DNA of 64,000 bases from positions 496,001-560,000 of the forward strand of contig CAZFPB010000001.1 of assembly GCA_964520985.1 (NCBI GenBank), written 5' to 3'. The stretch is from CAYSGL01 sp964520985. GTDB taxonomy: Bacteria; Pseudomonadota; Alphaproteobacteria; Micavibrionales; Micavibrionaceae. The notes below the pieces were generated by a model that had not been told where the DNA came from, searched no databases, and saw only the letters and a list, made by a program, of their open reading frames with translations. A program made the translations under genes and the position numbers. This document shows, one piece after another, positions 37,853 through 46,081 of the stretch; the stretch's first letter is position 1, and the number at the start of each line of letters is the position of its first letter.

Positions 37853-37942
37853 GGAAGAGTGGCAGAGCGGTTGAATGCACCGGTCTTGAAAACCGGCGAG
37901 GATGCAAGTCCTCCGTGAGTTCGAATCTCACCTCTTCCGCCA
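37853..37942 (+). tRNA. tRNA-Ser(TGA)
   Basis: A 90-base serine tRNA including an encoded CCA. Acceptor stem GGAAGAG / CTCTTCC, discriminator G, anticodon stem CCGGT-CTTGAAA-ACCGG with anticodon TGA, and a long variable arm (GAGGATGCAAGTCCTC-like) typical of serine. The T arm holds GTTCGAATC. The 3' end serves as the attachment site for the island to its right, and the gene stays intact. Confidence 0.97.
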
Positions 37943-37945
37943 TTT
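37929..37945 (+). repeat. attL: 17-bp direct repeat at the tRNA-Ser 3' end
   Basis: CACCTCTTCCGCCATTT covers the last acceptor-stem bases, the CCA and three further T. The same 17 bases recur at 49435-49451. This is the expected core for a P4-type integrase that uses tRNA 3' ends. Confidence 0.88.
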
Positions 37946-37947
37946 GT

Positions 37948-37965
37948 ACATATTTTTTAATATGT
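37948..37965 (+). repeat. AT-rich hairpin just inside the left border
   Basis: ACATATT - TTTT - AATATGT is a perfect 7-bp stem. It may end tRNA-Ser transcription or belong to the attachment region. The rest of 37966-38158 shows no other feature except a ribosome site for the next gene. Confidence 0.45.
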
Positions 37966-38158
37966 TATGCTTAAATTCAGTCGCTACCCAACATTGGGCC
38001 CCACATAATGGGGCAGCAGAAATCTTCGGCAATTCTGTCGCGTGCGCTGATGTTAGAAGGCTGCCCGGGCGAATGGTTTTGGCACTTTTTTGTCCGAGAT
38101 CCAGGTCTGAAGTGTTACTAGCCGGAAGCTGGTTTACTGGGAAATCCAGGAGGGATAT

Positions 38159-38662
38159 ATGAGAAGAAAGTCGATTTTAATTGTAGCCGTTGCCGCCTTT
38201 GTAATCGCGCTCGCCGTTTCAAGCATGATATTTTATAACCTTTACCAAGAGCCTGAATTTAAACTCAGCGATTCTGAAAAAGCAAAAGTGATGACGACGG
38301 TGACGACCTTTGGTGAGTGCGCTGGATACTTTGAGGCAATGTCATGGTATACCGCTTCCCACGATCTTCCCCAAGCATCAACACAGTTCCACAATGCTTA
38401 TAACGGCTGGATGATGTCCGGTGCGTTCCTGATGCACATGATGGGATTGGCGGAGAGTTATACAAAAGCATCCGCCTACTCGGAGAGCCTCGCTGAAAGT
38501 TCCGGTCAACATTACAAAGCCAAGCTTGAGCTTGAGGGCGATAAGGCTTTTGAGGAGATGGACGTTTTCTTCGATACGAGTTGCGCGCCCTACAAGGAAT
38601 ATCAATCCACTTTAGTGACGCAGATGCGCGAACTTATTGCCGGCGCGGCCGAGACTAAATGA
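38159..38662 (+). CDS. Membrane-anchored hypothetical protein
   Basis: 167 residues with a strong AGGAGGG site. One N-terminal membrane segment (about 6-27, ILIVAVAAFVIALAVSSMIF) is followed by a helical-looking outer part rich in Met and aromatic residues. Two Cys (FGECAGYF and DTSCAPY) could pair in the periplasm. No family recognised. First gene on the left of the island, on its own. Confidence 0.7.
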   Translation: MRRKSILIVAVAAFVIALAVSSMIFYNLYQEPEFKLSDSEKAKVMTTVTTFGECAGYFEAMSWYTASHDLPQASTQFHNAYNGWMMSGAFLMHMMGLAESYTKASAYSESLAESSGQHYKAKLELEGDKAFEEMDVFFDTSCAPYKEYQSTLVTQMRELIAGAAETK

Positions 38663-38833
38663 CACCGGATGAGCCAGATTTCGGCTAGAGTTCCTCGCGC
38701 GCACAAGGCTAACTGTTGCCCTTAGCAATTTCGACCAAGATTGTTCATAAGTGTTGAGGCACCGTTATGGAGGCGTTAATGCCATCTCTAAAACGGCCCC
38801 CCTGCCTTTTATAATCAGCCTGATAAAGCAATT

Positions 38834-38842
38834 TTATCCACA
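38834..38842 (+). promoter_or_regulatory. DnaA box
   Basis: TTATCCACA matches the strong consensus exactly. It sits next to AT-rich DNA inside the island. A single box can occur by chance about once per 130 kb per strand at random. Confidence 0.55.
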
Positions 38843-38894
38843 GGCGTAGATTTTAAATAATTCGCCAATATTTGAACCTTTTAAAATTCAAGCG

Positions 38895-39025
38895 TACAAA
38901 GAAAAAGGATCGGCTGGAACCGATCCTTTGATCAACCAGCAAGGTGTATGAACCGGGTTGCGGGATGAGGTAGTTTGATATGGCTGAGTCTAGCAGCATT
39001 GCCGAATTTTCGTCAACCCGGTTTT
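38895..39025 (-). ncRNA. Candidate structured RNA
   Basis: Read on the minus strand, CCGGGTTG and CAACCCGG arms (part of the 10-bp inverted repeat 38951-38960 / 39014-39023) enclose about 53 bases. These are followed by a perfect 10-bp hairpin (38904-38929, loop of 6) and then TTTTTCTTT, a terminator-like end. Read on the plus strand, the inverted repeat also ends in TTTTT. Strand and identity are unproven, and no RNA family was recognised. Confidence 0.4.
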
Positions 39026-39055
39026 TGCCTTTGCATTTTTTATGAAGAGGTAAAT

Positions 39056-39247
39056 ATGAAGAAGCAGTCTCCCCCCGTCACCCCCACGATCGTTCGTGCA
39101 GCGAAACGCCTTTTAGATAAAGATGTTCTCAACCAGCACGATATAGCAGCATTGTTTGGTGTAAATCAGGGGCGCATCTCAGAGATAAAGCATGGTAAGT
39201 ACGATGACATGATCACTGAGAGCCCTGATCAAGCGTCATTGTTTTAA
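39056..39247 (+). CDS. Small helix-turn-helix protein
   Basis: 63 residues from ATG 39056, with GAAGAGG six bases upstream. Residues about 20-50 (KDVLNQHDIAALFGVNQGRI, then SEIKHGKY) form a clear HTH of the kind that reads small DNA operators. There is no other domain. It ends right before a strong terminator. It might regulate island genes or work with the HEPN-like protein encoded next, though a terminator separates them. Confidence 0.75.
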   Translation: MKKQSPPVTPTIVRAAKRLLDKDVLNQHDIAALFGVNQGRISEIKHGKYDDMITESPDQASLF

Positions 39248-39252
39248 TTACG

Positions 39253-39281
39253 GCCCCCTGCTTGGTTGCAGGGGGCAATTT
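39253..39281 (+). terminator. Strong intrinsic terminator
   Basis: GCCCCCTGC / GCAGGGGGC (9 bp, loop TTGGTT) followed by AATTTTCTT, 5 bases after the HTH gene stop. Confidence 0.85.
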
Positions 39282-39339
39282 TCTTCCAGTGCTGAAGGCT
39301 GTGTCAGCGCTGTCAACTGCCACTTCCAGGGATCGAGTC

Positions 39340-39945
39340 ATGACAAAAGTCAGCGGAGTTAATTTCACTTTTGATTATAATATTAACGATCTAAATCCCG
39401 AGATTAAAATAGCCGTTGCTAACGCCATTCTTGCTTGGTCAGAAGTAGAGCTTTTTGTTGGTATTGTCTTCAGAGATGCGCTGGGCAACGACCACGCCGC
39501 GGACGCGATCTGGGACGCTATAATAGGCTTCGAAACCAGAGCGCAGGTCCTTAATGCAATAATATTCGGCTCCTGCGGCAACCCCATCTTAGTAGCAGGA
39601 TGGCATGAAATTCATAAAAATCTGATGCCTGCTTACAGAACACGGCATAAGATCGCCCATGCTTCGCTCGCTAAAATTAATGGGCAAACACATTTACTTC
39701 CCGCCTCGCATAAGGCACGTCCTAATCTGAATGCTGCTCTCAAAGCTAGCCAGATCGACGAATTCACCAAAAAGTTTATCAAGCTGCAAAAACAGATAAG
39801 CGGTTATTCTGTAGCATTTAATGACTTCCAGAAAATGGTGCAAGATTCTCGCGCGTCAGTTAAGTGTCCGTTATGTGATCGTTTCAAAACCGAGGCTCAG
39901 CTTCTGGCGGAAAGTGCGCCGGGCGCCACAACTCCTGATTTATGA
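39340..39945 (+). CDS. Putative HEPN-like protein
   Basis: 201 residues from ATG 39340; the reading frame is open further up, but those codons lie in the terminator. The mostly helical protein carries RHKIAH at residues 102-107, an exact R-[N/D/H]-x3-H motif as in HEPN ribonucleases. An acidic/aromatic helix precedes it. A CPLC pair near the C-terminus (VKCPLCDRF) could be half of a zinc site. HEPN proteins are RNases of toxin-antitoxin and defence systems. Assignment rests on the motif and helical context only. No MNT-type antitoxin is next to it. Confidence 0.6.
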   Translation: MTKVSGVNFTFDYNINDLNPEIKIAVANAILAWSEVELFVGIVFRDALGNDHAADAIWDAIIGFETRAQVLNAIIFGSCGNPILVAGWHEIHKNLMPAYRTRHKIAHASLAKINGQTHLLPASHKARPNLNAALKASQIDEFTKKFIKLQKQISGYSVAFNDFQKMVQDSRASVKCPLCDRFKTEAQLLAESAPGATTPDL

Positions 39946-40212
39946 AGTCCTTGTTGCAGCCGTCTAAGCAGCCCCTTTTGCATTTACCCGGGTGATGGCT
40001 TCCGCACCCAATATCTACTAGATAGCATGTATGGTAATCTTTAAAAGAAGTTGTTCTACCTAAAGTTTCGGCCTTTGGAAAATACGTTCTTTGCCATCTT
40101 CGCACCCTCATCTCCTCGCGACAAAATAAATAAAGATCATCGCCTTTTGCGGTCCTTGCTTTCACAGAAGTGAAGACCCACCGTGTACTGAAATAACTTC
40201 GAAAAGAGGAGA
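39946..40212. other. Gap between the HEPN-like gene and the RTX gene
   Basis: 267 bases between two convergent genes. I see no gene, terminator or repeat in it. Confidence 0.5.
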
Positions 40213-43200
40213 TTAAGCAACTAGGTTTCCGTTTATCAGCAAGGCGTCCTCATCGGTCAGGCCAGTCAATCCATTCAACGTAGCGATTTGCACGAAATTA
40301 TTGCCGCCACCATCAGTATCGACCGCCAGGAAGCTATCTGTGCCATTATCGGTGATCTGAACGAAGTCCTCAATAGCATGCATTAGCGGATCATAAGCGA
40401 ATAAGAGGTCGCTTAGATCAACCTTATCTCCTTGTACCGTGCTGAAATCATGGATTACATCGACATTGTTAAAGGCGCTGACTGTTTTAAATCCGAAGGT
40501 ATCGGCGCCAAGGCCACCCCATAAGTTATCTAGACCATCGTTACCGTAGAGGACATTGTTTTCAGCATCCCCGGTAATTTTGTCATGCTTATGGGAGCCA
40601 TTAATATTTTCAACGCCCGTTAGCTGCTGAATCCATGAGGGGAAACCAACAACGTAATCGCCATATGTCGTAACAACTTCTGGGTTAGCGCCATTATCGA
40701 GGGTAACTTCAACGGCATATTCAAAACGGCTGAAGTCGAGTGTATCATTGCCATCGCCGCCGTCAGTTGTATCCGCTCCACGCGCGAAGAAGATTACATC
40801 GTCCCCTGCGCCTGCCGAGACCGTATCGTCGTCATAGCCGCCATCAATGATGTCGTCATAAACTGTCCCCACAGTTACGTCAGTACCATAGGTTCCTGTA
40901 ATGATATTGTAGTGAGGACTGATAACCAGATGGCCGCTGCTAAGCAGCCCTTCTTCATCTGTGATGCCCGTAATATCCTTGAGTGTTACAATTTGAGCGA
41001 AGCTGTCGCCGCCGCCATTTGCGTCAATTTGCAAGATGCTATCGGTGCCATTGTCCGTAATGCGGATAAAGTCTTCCAGATCATCGATCAAAGGATTATA
41101 TAAAACTAACAGATCGGATAGATCGAGAGAGTCATCTTCCAGCAAGTTGAAATCATGAATGACATCAATATCATTAAAGGCTGAAGCCATGGCAAATCGG
41201 AAGGTATCTCTACCATCCTCTCCCCATAGATTATCTAGGCCATCATGGCCATACAGCTGATCATTGCCGTAACCGCCGCGGATTGTATCGTCGCCGTCAC
41301 CACCATCCAGAATGTCATTAAAGTAAGTGCCGGTAACTGCATCGTTGCCGGATGTACCATATTGCGTATTTTGGTAGGGAGCGGTCACTAGAATGCCGTT
41401 ATTGAGGAGCAGCTTAACGTTACTTAAACCCGTAACATTGTACATCGTGGCGAGCGGTACAAAGCTATCGCCGCCGCCATTAACATCCAAGGCAATATAG
41501 CTATGAGTACCATCATCGGTAATCTGGACGAAATCTTCAATTTTATGTGTCAATGGGTCGTAAGCCGCTAATAGGTCAGACAGATCAATAATGTCCCGAT
41601 CTGACGTTTTGAAATCATAAATAATATCAACGGTACTGAAAGCTGATGAACTGGTCAGATGGAATGTATCGCTACCCGCGCCACCTAGTAGCGTATCTAA
41701 ATCGCCTGTAGCATATAAATGATCGCCCCCGTTATCACCGTAAACGGTGTTATCACCGCTGCCGCCATCTAACAGATCATTACCATCCTGGCCGTACAGA
41801 ATGTCGACACCATCTTCACCATATACAATATCATTATCGTTGCCCGCGTAGACCACATCGTCGCCGCTGCCGGTAGTAATCACATCATTTCCAGCATAGC
41901 CATAAACTGTATCAGCCCCTGCGCCACCAATAATTTTATCATTTCCTTGTCCGCCACTTATAGCGTCATCGCCATCTCCACCATCCAAGATATTAGCGTC
42001 ATAGCTGGCATAGGCAGAAATTACATCGTTCCCGTCTCCACCGAAAACGGTGTTGGCACCGGCGTCAACAGAGATTGTATCATCTCCATCATGACCATAG
42101 ACGGTTTCATCGTTATTCCCCCAAACATAATCAGATGAGGAAATAGTATCGTTGCCTGCCGTTCCGTGAGTAACCAACGGCGCAGTGATAGCTGTCATTG
42201 ACAGCGTCGTACTATCAGAGAAAGAGAAGGTAAAGGTATAAGATTGAGTAAAGTAATTCTTGATCAGCAGATTGCCATCTGGGTGATAGATCTTCAGATC
42301 ATTTAAGGAGGATCTTTCGTAAGTTAAATCAGCAGCAATTATACCCGTCAAAAACGCAATCGTCCCTCCTCGATGTGTCAGAATGGTATCGCTGCCTGTG
42401 CTAGCAACATACGTGGTGTTTTCCCCACCATTGTAAGTGTCATTACCATCTCCGCCATCATAATAGTCGTAATCCAATGTGGTAAAGAATGCATAGAAGT
42501 AATCGTTTCCAACGCCGCCATATGCGGTGTCGTCACCAAAATCTCCGTCTAAATAGTCATCACCATCGCCGCCGTGCAGCGTGTCATTATCATCATCGCC
42601 GAATAAATGATCATTTTCATCGCCGCCATAAAGCGTGTCTTCCCCATCCCCGCCATGGAGATAATCTATACCTGCATCTCCGTAGAGAAGATCATTGCCC
42701 AGGAACCCTAAAAGCGTATCGCTTCCATTGCCACCATGGAGCTCATCCACGAAGGAGACAGCACTTCCATAACCGAACATACTCGCCATGTAATCATCGC
42801 TTTCTGATCCAGTGCCTACGATACCCGTCAGAAGTGCAATATCGGATAAATCAACAGTATGTTCTCCCGGCAGACCGGTTTGGAATTTTAGAGATGTCAG
42901 CCAGCCTTGAGCCTGGGTGAACTGATCAACGATGTAGATATTGACCGTTTCACCGGATTTTGTGCCAGTGATGTGCAGGCTGTTGACCACGCGCTCAAAC
43001 TGTAATTCTGTTTCATCTATAAAGACAGCAGGAAGCTCGATTGTATCTTGGCCAACCGTCGCATCACGACGCTCTATCCAGACTTCAGCGCCCCCACCGA
43101 TAATACGGTAGATGTCTGCGCCGTTACCGCCGATCAGAACGTTTTGCTGATTGTTACCATAGCCATCGACTAAAATGTCGTCACCAGCTCCCGCTTCAAT

Positions 43201-45507
43201 GAAGTCGTTTCCGTCGCCGCCATCCAGAAAATCAGGCGAGCTTAAATAAAATCCCCCCCAAATGGTGTCATTGCCGTTACCGCCGTAGATGACATCGGAT
43301 CCCCAACCGCCACGGATGTCGTCGTTACCGTTTTCCCCATAAATGAGGTTTGAGGAACTATGATGGCCCGCAAGATCCTCGCCTGTGATGGTATCGTCGC
43401 CATCGCCGCCGTAAATCTCGTCATGACCAGAATCGCCTACGATATAGTCGTTACCGGCGCCCGCATGAATCGTATCATTTCCAGCTTTGGCATCAATCCA
43501 GTCATCTAAGACAGAGCCCGTGATCGTATTGTCACTGCCATCGCCAACAGAAACTAGGCCGCTCGTATGAGTGTTGTAAGCGTATTCTACAGATAGCAGG
43601 CCGCCCACGCCGTGATCTTCTTTGAACCATGTAATGTTTGCGTCGCTGGCAGTCATAGCAGCGTCAAGTTTGCCTTCCTCTAGAGAAGACAGGCCAAATT
43701 CATTCAGACCCGCGATCGTTGGATCAATCGCTGGCGCTATGTGCTTGAGTATATTCGCGACATTTGACCAGAATTCAATGCGTAACGCGGTTGATGCCAG
43801 ACCAGCGGCTTCTAGTGTTAATGCGTCTAAAGCGTCCTCTGAAAGAACAATGCCGTCTATTCCTGTGATTGAGTCGCTAGCGCGATCATATTGCACCGAA
43901 CTATCAAATAATTCTTTCGCGCCTGCTTGCACTAACAAGCTTCCAATAAAGTGCGCTTTGATAAAATCAAATGCCGTTTGCACAGATGTCATTTGTTGGA
44001 ATCCGAATGCTGCACCACCTGTCGCGTCTGTAAAAGGACGCGACAAATATTTCTCAAGAAAAAGAAGTGGTCTGACATCTTCAACAATGGTGCCTCGCGC
44101 GAAGGCGGGGGCGCCCTCCACGCCTGCCCAATGATAAAACAGTGTATCGATCTCGACGACGATTGATTCATAATCATCAATTAAATCTGCAAGGCTGTGA
44201 GATGCCAGAACATTGAGTTTATCAATGATTGAATCGCCGTTGCTGTCCAGGCTGTTATCAATGCTTGCTGCAACATGCAAATCTGCGACTTGTCCATAGC
44301 CACGGAGGCTTGGCAAAAAAAGCGACTCAACACTAAGAGTGTGTGGCGCAGTGTAAGTTGTGTTAATGTTATCCGTATCGAATAGAATGTTAGAGATACG
44401 CAGTGTTCCAGTTGTTGTTGTGACGGTACCATCATGCGTAATCAACGGATTTGTGGTTGTCACGACTGAAGCGAGCGTAATTCCTGTGATGTTAAAACTT
44501 GCAAGTGTTAAGAGTTCATTTTCTTGGGTTTGGCCATCCTGATTACTATCTCGCCATATTTTCAAGTCACTCCATATATCATCTAACGCATTTATGACCC
44601 CATCTTGGTTGTCATCATAGGTCGCCAGCATCGAAAAGCCGTCCGTTTCGGCATTTCCGAACATTTCGCTTATACTGTCGATCAGGTTGTTCGCGTTGAT
44701 GTCATGCACAAGAAATCCGTCGGATGGTAGTACCCAGCTAACCGCTTCACCGAAGGCGTCACCATCTACATCGAAGTATACAGTGTCGGGATCTGTCAGA
44801 TCGATTTGGCCATTCCCATCTAAATCAATTACCAACGGATCAGATCTTACTCTTGTTTGCTGGAAGAGCCGTTGCAGCTCATCAATTTTCGCCGTTGCTA
44901 CTGCACCCGTCTCCTCAAACTGGTCGCCAACTCCGTCGAAGAATTCATCAACAGTTTTAGAGATTTCAGAGCCAAGATAACCTGCCAAAGCGTTTAAAGC
45001 GCCTGGCTCTAATATCATAATGGGGTGCTGATAAGTAAGAGCTCGGTAATCATTATCACGGTCCACGATTAGCTCGCCATTGCTAAGCCCCAAGCCGACC
45101 CGTGCTGCAAGAGCCAGATCTACTTCATTCATTGGAGCGGTAGAACCAACCGCGGCGTAATAATTTAGTCCCTGATCATTGTTGTGATAGTCTTGTGTCC
45201 GATACTTATGCTCATTTCTACCGATGAACTCACCCATATCGCCTAAAAATTGAGCAAAATCCGTTCCTGCAATTTGGGCAACCCGGGCAGAACTATAAGC
45301 GTGGCGAAAAGCATCACGGCTCTCATCGTGTCGCTTCTCCTTATCGGTATCATTAATTCTTTCTGGATGTACGATCTCATAAGCTTCGTCAGCTTGCCGG
45401 TGAAGTAACTCTTTAAATTCATATATTGATAAAGCGCCCGTGCCATAGATTATGGCATGCGCCGCGGCTGTTAGCGTAACGCCGGCGATTACTAATGGGG
45501 CGGGCAT
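40213..45507 (-). CDS. FrpC-like RTX protein with candidate self-processing module
   Basis: 1764 residues. Residues about 55-120 hold a DUF6973-like region (DAFRHAYSSARVAQ, later DYHNNDQGLNYY). Residue 223-224 is an Asp-Pro followed by LVIDLDGNGQIDL, the same arrangement as the FrpC self-processing module. Calcium-loop motifs follow (DVDGDAFGE, DINANNLID, DDNQDGVIN, DSNQDGQTQ; about 226-335), then LPSLRGYGQVADLH as in Frp proteins. RTX nonapeptides (GGxGxDxx) run in blocks from about 655 to 1700. The C-terminus has three related type I secretion modules. No signal peptide is seen, so export by an unlinked type I system is expected. The role is unknown: adhesin, cross-linker or effector. Low-GC codon use suggests transfer. 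Confidence 0.88.
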   Translation of the reverse strand: MPAPLVIAGVTLTAAAHAIIYGTGALSIYEFKELLHRQADEAYEIVHPERINDTDKEKRHDESRDAFRHAYSSARVAQIAGTDFAQFLGDMGEFIGRNEHKYRTQDYHNNDQGLNYYAAVGSTAPMNEVDLALAARVGLGLSNGELIVDRDNDYRALTYQHPIMILEPGALNALAGYLGSEISKTVDEFFDGVGDQFEETGAVATAKIDELQRLFQQTRVRSDPLVIDLDGNGQIDLTDPDTVYFDVDGDAFGEAVSWVLPSDGFLVHDINANNLIDSISEMFGNAETDGFSMLATYDDNQDGVINALDDIWSDLKIWRDSNQDGQTQENELLTLASFNITGITLASVVTTTNPLITHDGTVTTTTGTLRISNILFDTDNINTTYTAPHTLSVESLFLPSLRGYGQVADLHVAASIDNSLDSNGDSIIDKLNVLASHSLADLIDDYESIVVEIDTLFYHWAGVEGAPAFARGTIVEDVRPLLFLEKYLSRPFTDATGGAAFGFQQMTSVQTAFDFIKAHFIGSLLVQAGAKELFDSSVQYDRASDSITGIDGIVLSEDALDALTLEAAGLASTALRIEFWSNVANILKHIAPAIDPTIAGLNEFGLSSLEEGKLDAAMTASDANITWFKEDHGVGGLLSVEYAYNTHTSGLVSVGDGSDNTITGSVLDDWIDAKAGNDTIHAGAGNDYIVGDSGHDEIYGGDGDDTITGEDLAGHHSSSNLIYGENGNDDIRGGWGSDVIYGGNGNDTIWGGFYLSSPDFLDGGDGNDFIEAGAGDDILVDGYGNNQQNVLIGGNGADIYRIIGGGAEVWIERRDATVGQDTIELPAVFIDETELQFERVVNSLHITGTKSGETVNIYIVDQFTQAQGWLTSLKFQTGLPGEHTVDLSDIALLTGIVGTGSESDDYMASMFGYGSAVSFVDELHGGNGSDTLLGFLGNDLLYGDAGIDYLHGGDGEDTLYGGDENDHLFGDDDNDTLHGGDGDDYLDGDFGDDTAYGGVGNDYFYAFFTTLDYDYYDGGDGNDTYNGGENTTYVASTGSDTILTHRGGTIAFLTGIIAADLTYERSSLNDLKIYHPDGNLLIKNYFTQSYTFTFSFSDSTTLSMTAITAPLVTHGTAGNDTISSSDYVWGNNDETVYGHDGDDTISVDAGANTVFGGDGNDVISAYASYDANILDGGDGDDAISGGQGNDKIIGGAGADTVYGYAGNDVITTGSGDDVVYAGNDNDIVYGEDGVDILYGQDGNDLLDGGSGDNTVYGDNGGDHLYATGDLDTLLGGAGSDTFHLTSSSAFSTVDIIYDFKTSDRDIIDLSDLLAAYDPLTHKIEDFVQITDDGTHSYIALDVNGGGDSFVPLATMYNVTGLSNVKLLLNNGILVTAPYQNTQYGTSGNDAVTGTYFNDILDGGDGDDTIRGGYGNDQLYGHDGLDNLWGEDGRDTFRFAMASAFNDIDVIHDFNLLEDDSLDLSDLLVLYNPLIDDLEDFIRITDNGTDSILQIDANGGGDSFAQIVTLKDITGITDEEGLLSSGHLVISPHYNIITGTYGTDVTVGTVYDDIIDGGYDDDTVSAGAGDDVIFFARGADTTDGGDGNDTLDFSRFEYAVEVTLDNGANPEVVTTYGDYVVGFPSWIQQLTGVENINGSHKHDKITGDAENNVLYGNDGLDNLWGGLGADTFGFKTVSAFNNVDVIHDFSTVQGDKVDLSDLLFAYDPLMHAIEDFVQITDNGTDSFLAVDTDGGGNNFVQIATLNGLTGLTDEDALLINGNLVA
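40216..40512 (-). repeat. RTX C-terminal module, copy 3
   Basis: The last about 99 residues of the RTX protein: ADTFGFKTVSAFNNVDVIHD, then a VDLSDLL and EDFVQITDNGTDSF stretch. It matches the VCA0849-subclass type I secretion target domain. Closely related copies lie upstream. Confidence 0.8.
40915..41211 (-). repeat. RTX C-terminal module, copy 2
   Basis: RDTFRFAMASAFNDIDVIHD followed by LDLSDLL and EDFIRITDNGTDSI. Same module as copy 3, internal here. Confidence 0.75.
41385..41677 (-). repeat. RTX C-terminal module, copy 1
   Basis: SDTFHLTSSSAFSTVDIIYD followed by IDLSDLL and EDFVQITDDGTHSY. Most diverged of the three tandem copies. Confidence 0.75.
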
Positions 45508-45516
45508 GTATGTGAC

Positions 45517-45990
45517 CTATCTGATGAATAATGTGTAGATGTCGTATTCTTTGACTATATCAATAGTACCTTTTTCACGGCCGCCGCACATCATGCCATG
45601 GCCATCATGCTCATCATCAAGCTCCAAACTGGGAGCCTTGTTTTTAAGAGACAAAGATCTGCTTAATGAATACTCCTTACTTATCTGCCCATTTTTAGAA
45701 AAAATCAGCACATACCGGTACCGACCTTTTGAAAGGGTTCCCTCTATATTTTTCTCAGTAAGGTATTCGTTGTAACTATCATACGCGCTGTACGGAAAAG
45801 AATCTGCCTGCATAAATATGCAAAACTCATCCCAATCAAAGGCCGTAAGTTTATCCAGCGTGGTCGGTTCAGAACTATTTTGAAAATGGTTTTCGAGATC
45901 AACAAATATTTGATCGTCTCCGCGGTTGCAGGCGCTCAGAAGCAGCGTTGCTGATAAAGCCAAGCATAATACTGTTGATGTGAATTTCAT
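45517..45990 (-). CDS. Lipoprotein encoded just upstream of the RTX gene
   Basis: 157 residues. Signal peptide with lipobox LLSAC (Cys21), then a soluble domain with no recognised family. A Cys pair at 57 and about 135 (FCIFMQ; MMCGG) may form a disulfide. A GGGAGGAATA site precedes the ATG. The stop is 9 bases before the RTX start, so the two form an operon. The same order is known for the Neisseria lipoprotein FrpD, which binds FrpC. Whether this protein has FrpD's fold cannot be told. Confidence 0.8.
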   Translation of the reverse strand: MKFTSTVLCLALSATLLLSACNRGDDQIFVDLENHFQNSSEPTTLDKLTAFDWDEFCIFMQADSFPYSAYDSYNEYLTEKNIEGTLSKGRYRYVLIFSKNGQISKEYSLSRSLSLKNKAPSLELDDEHDGHGMMCGGREKGTIDIVKEYDIYTLFIR

Positions 45991-46006
45991 TATTCCTCCC
46001 GAAAAA

Positions 46007-46081
46007 CCATCGCAATGGTAGTCACACCAAGCTTGATTACAAGTCTTGTATTAAATTATCGGTTGTGGTGCGATTCGCACC
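46007..46081 (-). promoter_or_regulatory. Palindromes upstream of the lipoprotein-RTX operon
   Basis: GGTGCGATTCGCACC at 46067-46081 is a perfect 15-bp palindrome (7-bp arms, one central base). ACCATCGCAATGGT at 46007-46020 has 5-bp arms. Both lie within 95 bases upstream of the start and could be operator sites. No matching regulator identified. Confidence 0.5.

Larger units (their letters stand above)
38663..39055. other. Structured AT-rich non-coding region in the island
   Basis: 393 bases without a convincing gene. They hold a perfect DnaA box (38834-38842), a roughly 60-base AT-rich stretch (38843-38900), a 10-bp hairpin (38904-38929) and a 10-bp inverted repeat spanning 38951-39023. 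Either an origin-like region or a structured RNA gene could account for it. Confidence 0.55.

Noticed and set aside
42489..42920. A histidine/arginine-rich 143-codon frame antisense to the RTX gene
   Set aside because: The composition is what the reverse complement of RTX Gly-Asp repeats gives; there is no start signal.
40500..43600. Dense short DNA repeats that look CRISPR-like at first sight
   Set aside because: They encode RTX nonapeptides in one long frame, vary at synonymous positions, and there are no uniform spacers or cas genes.
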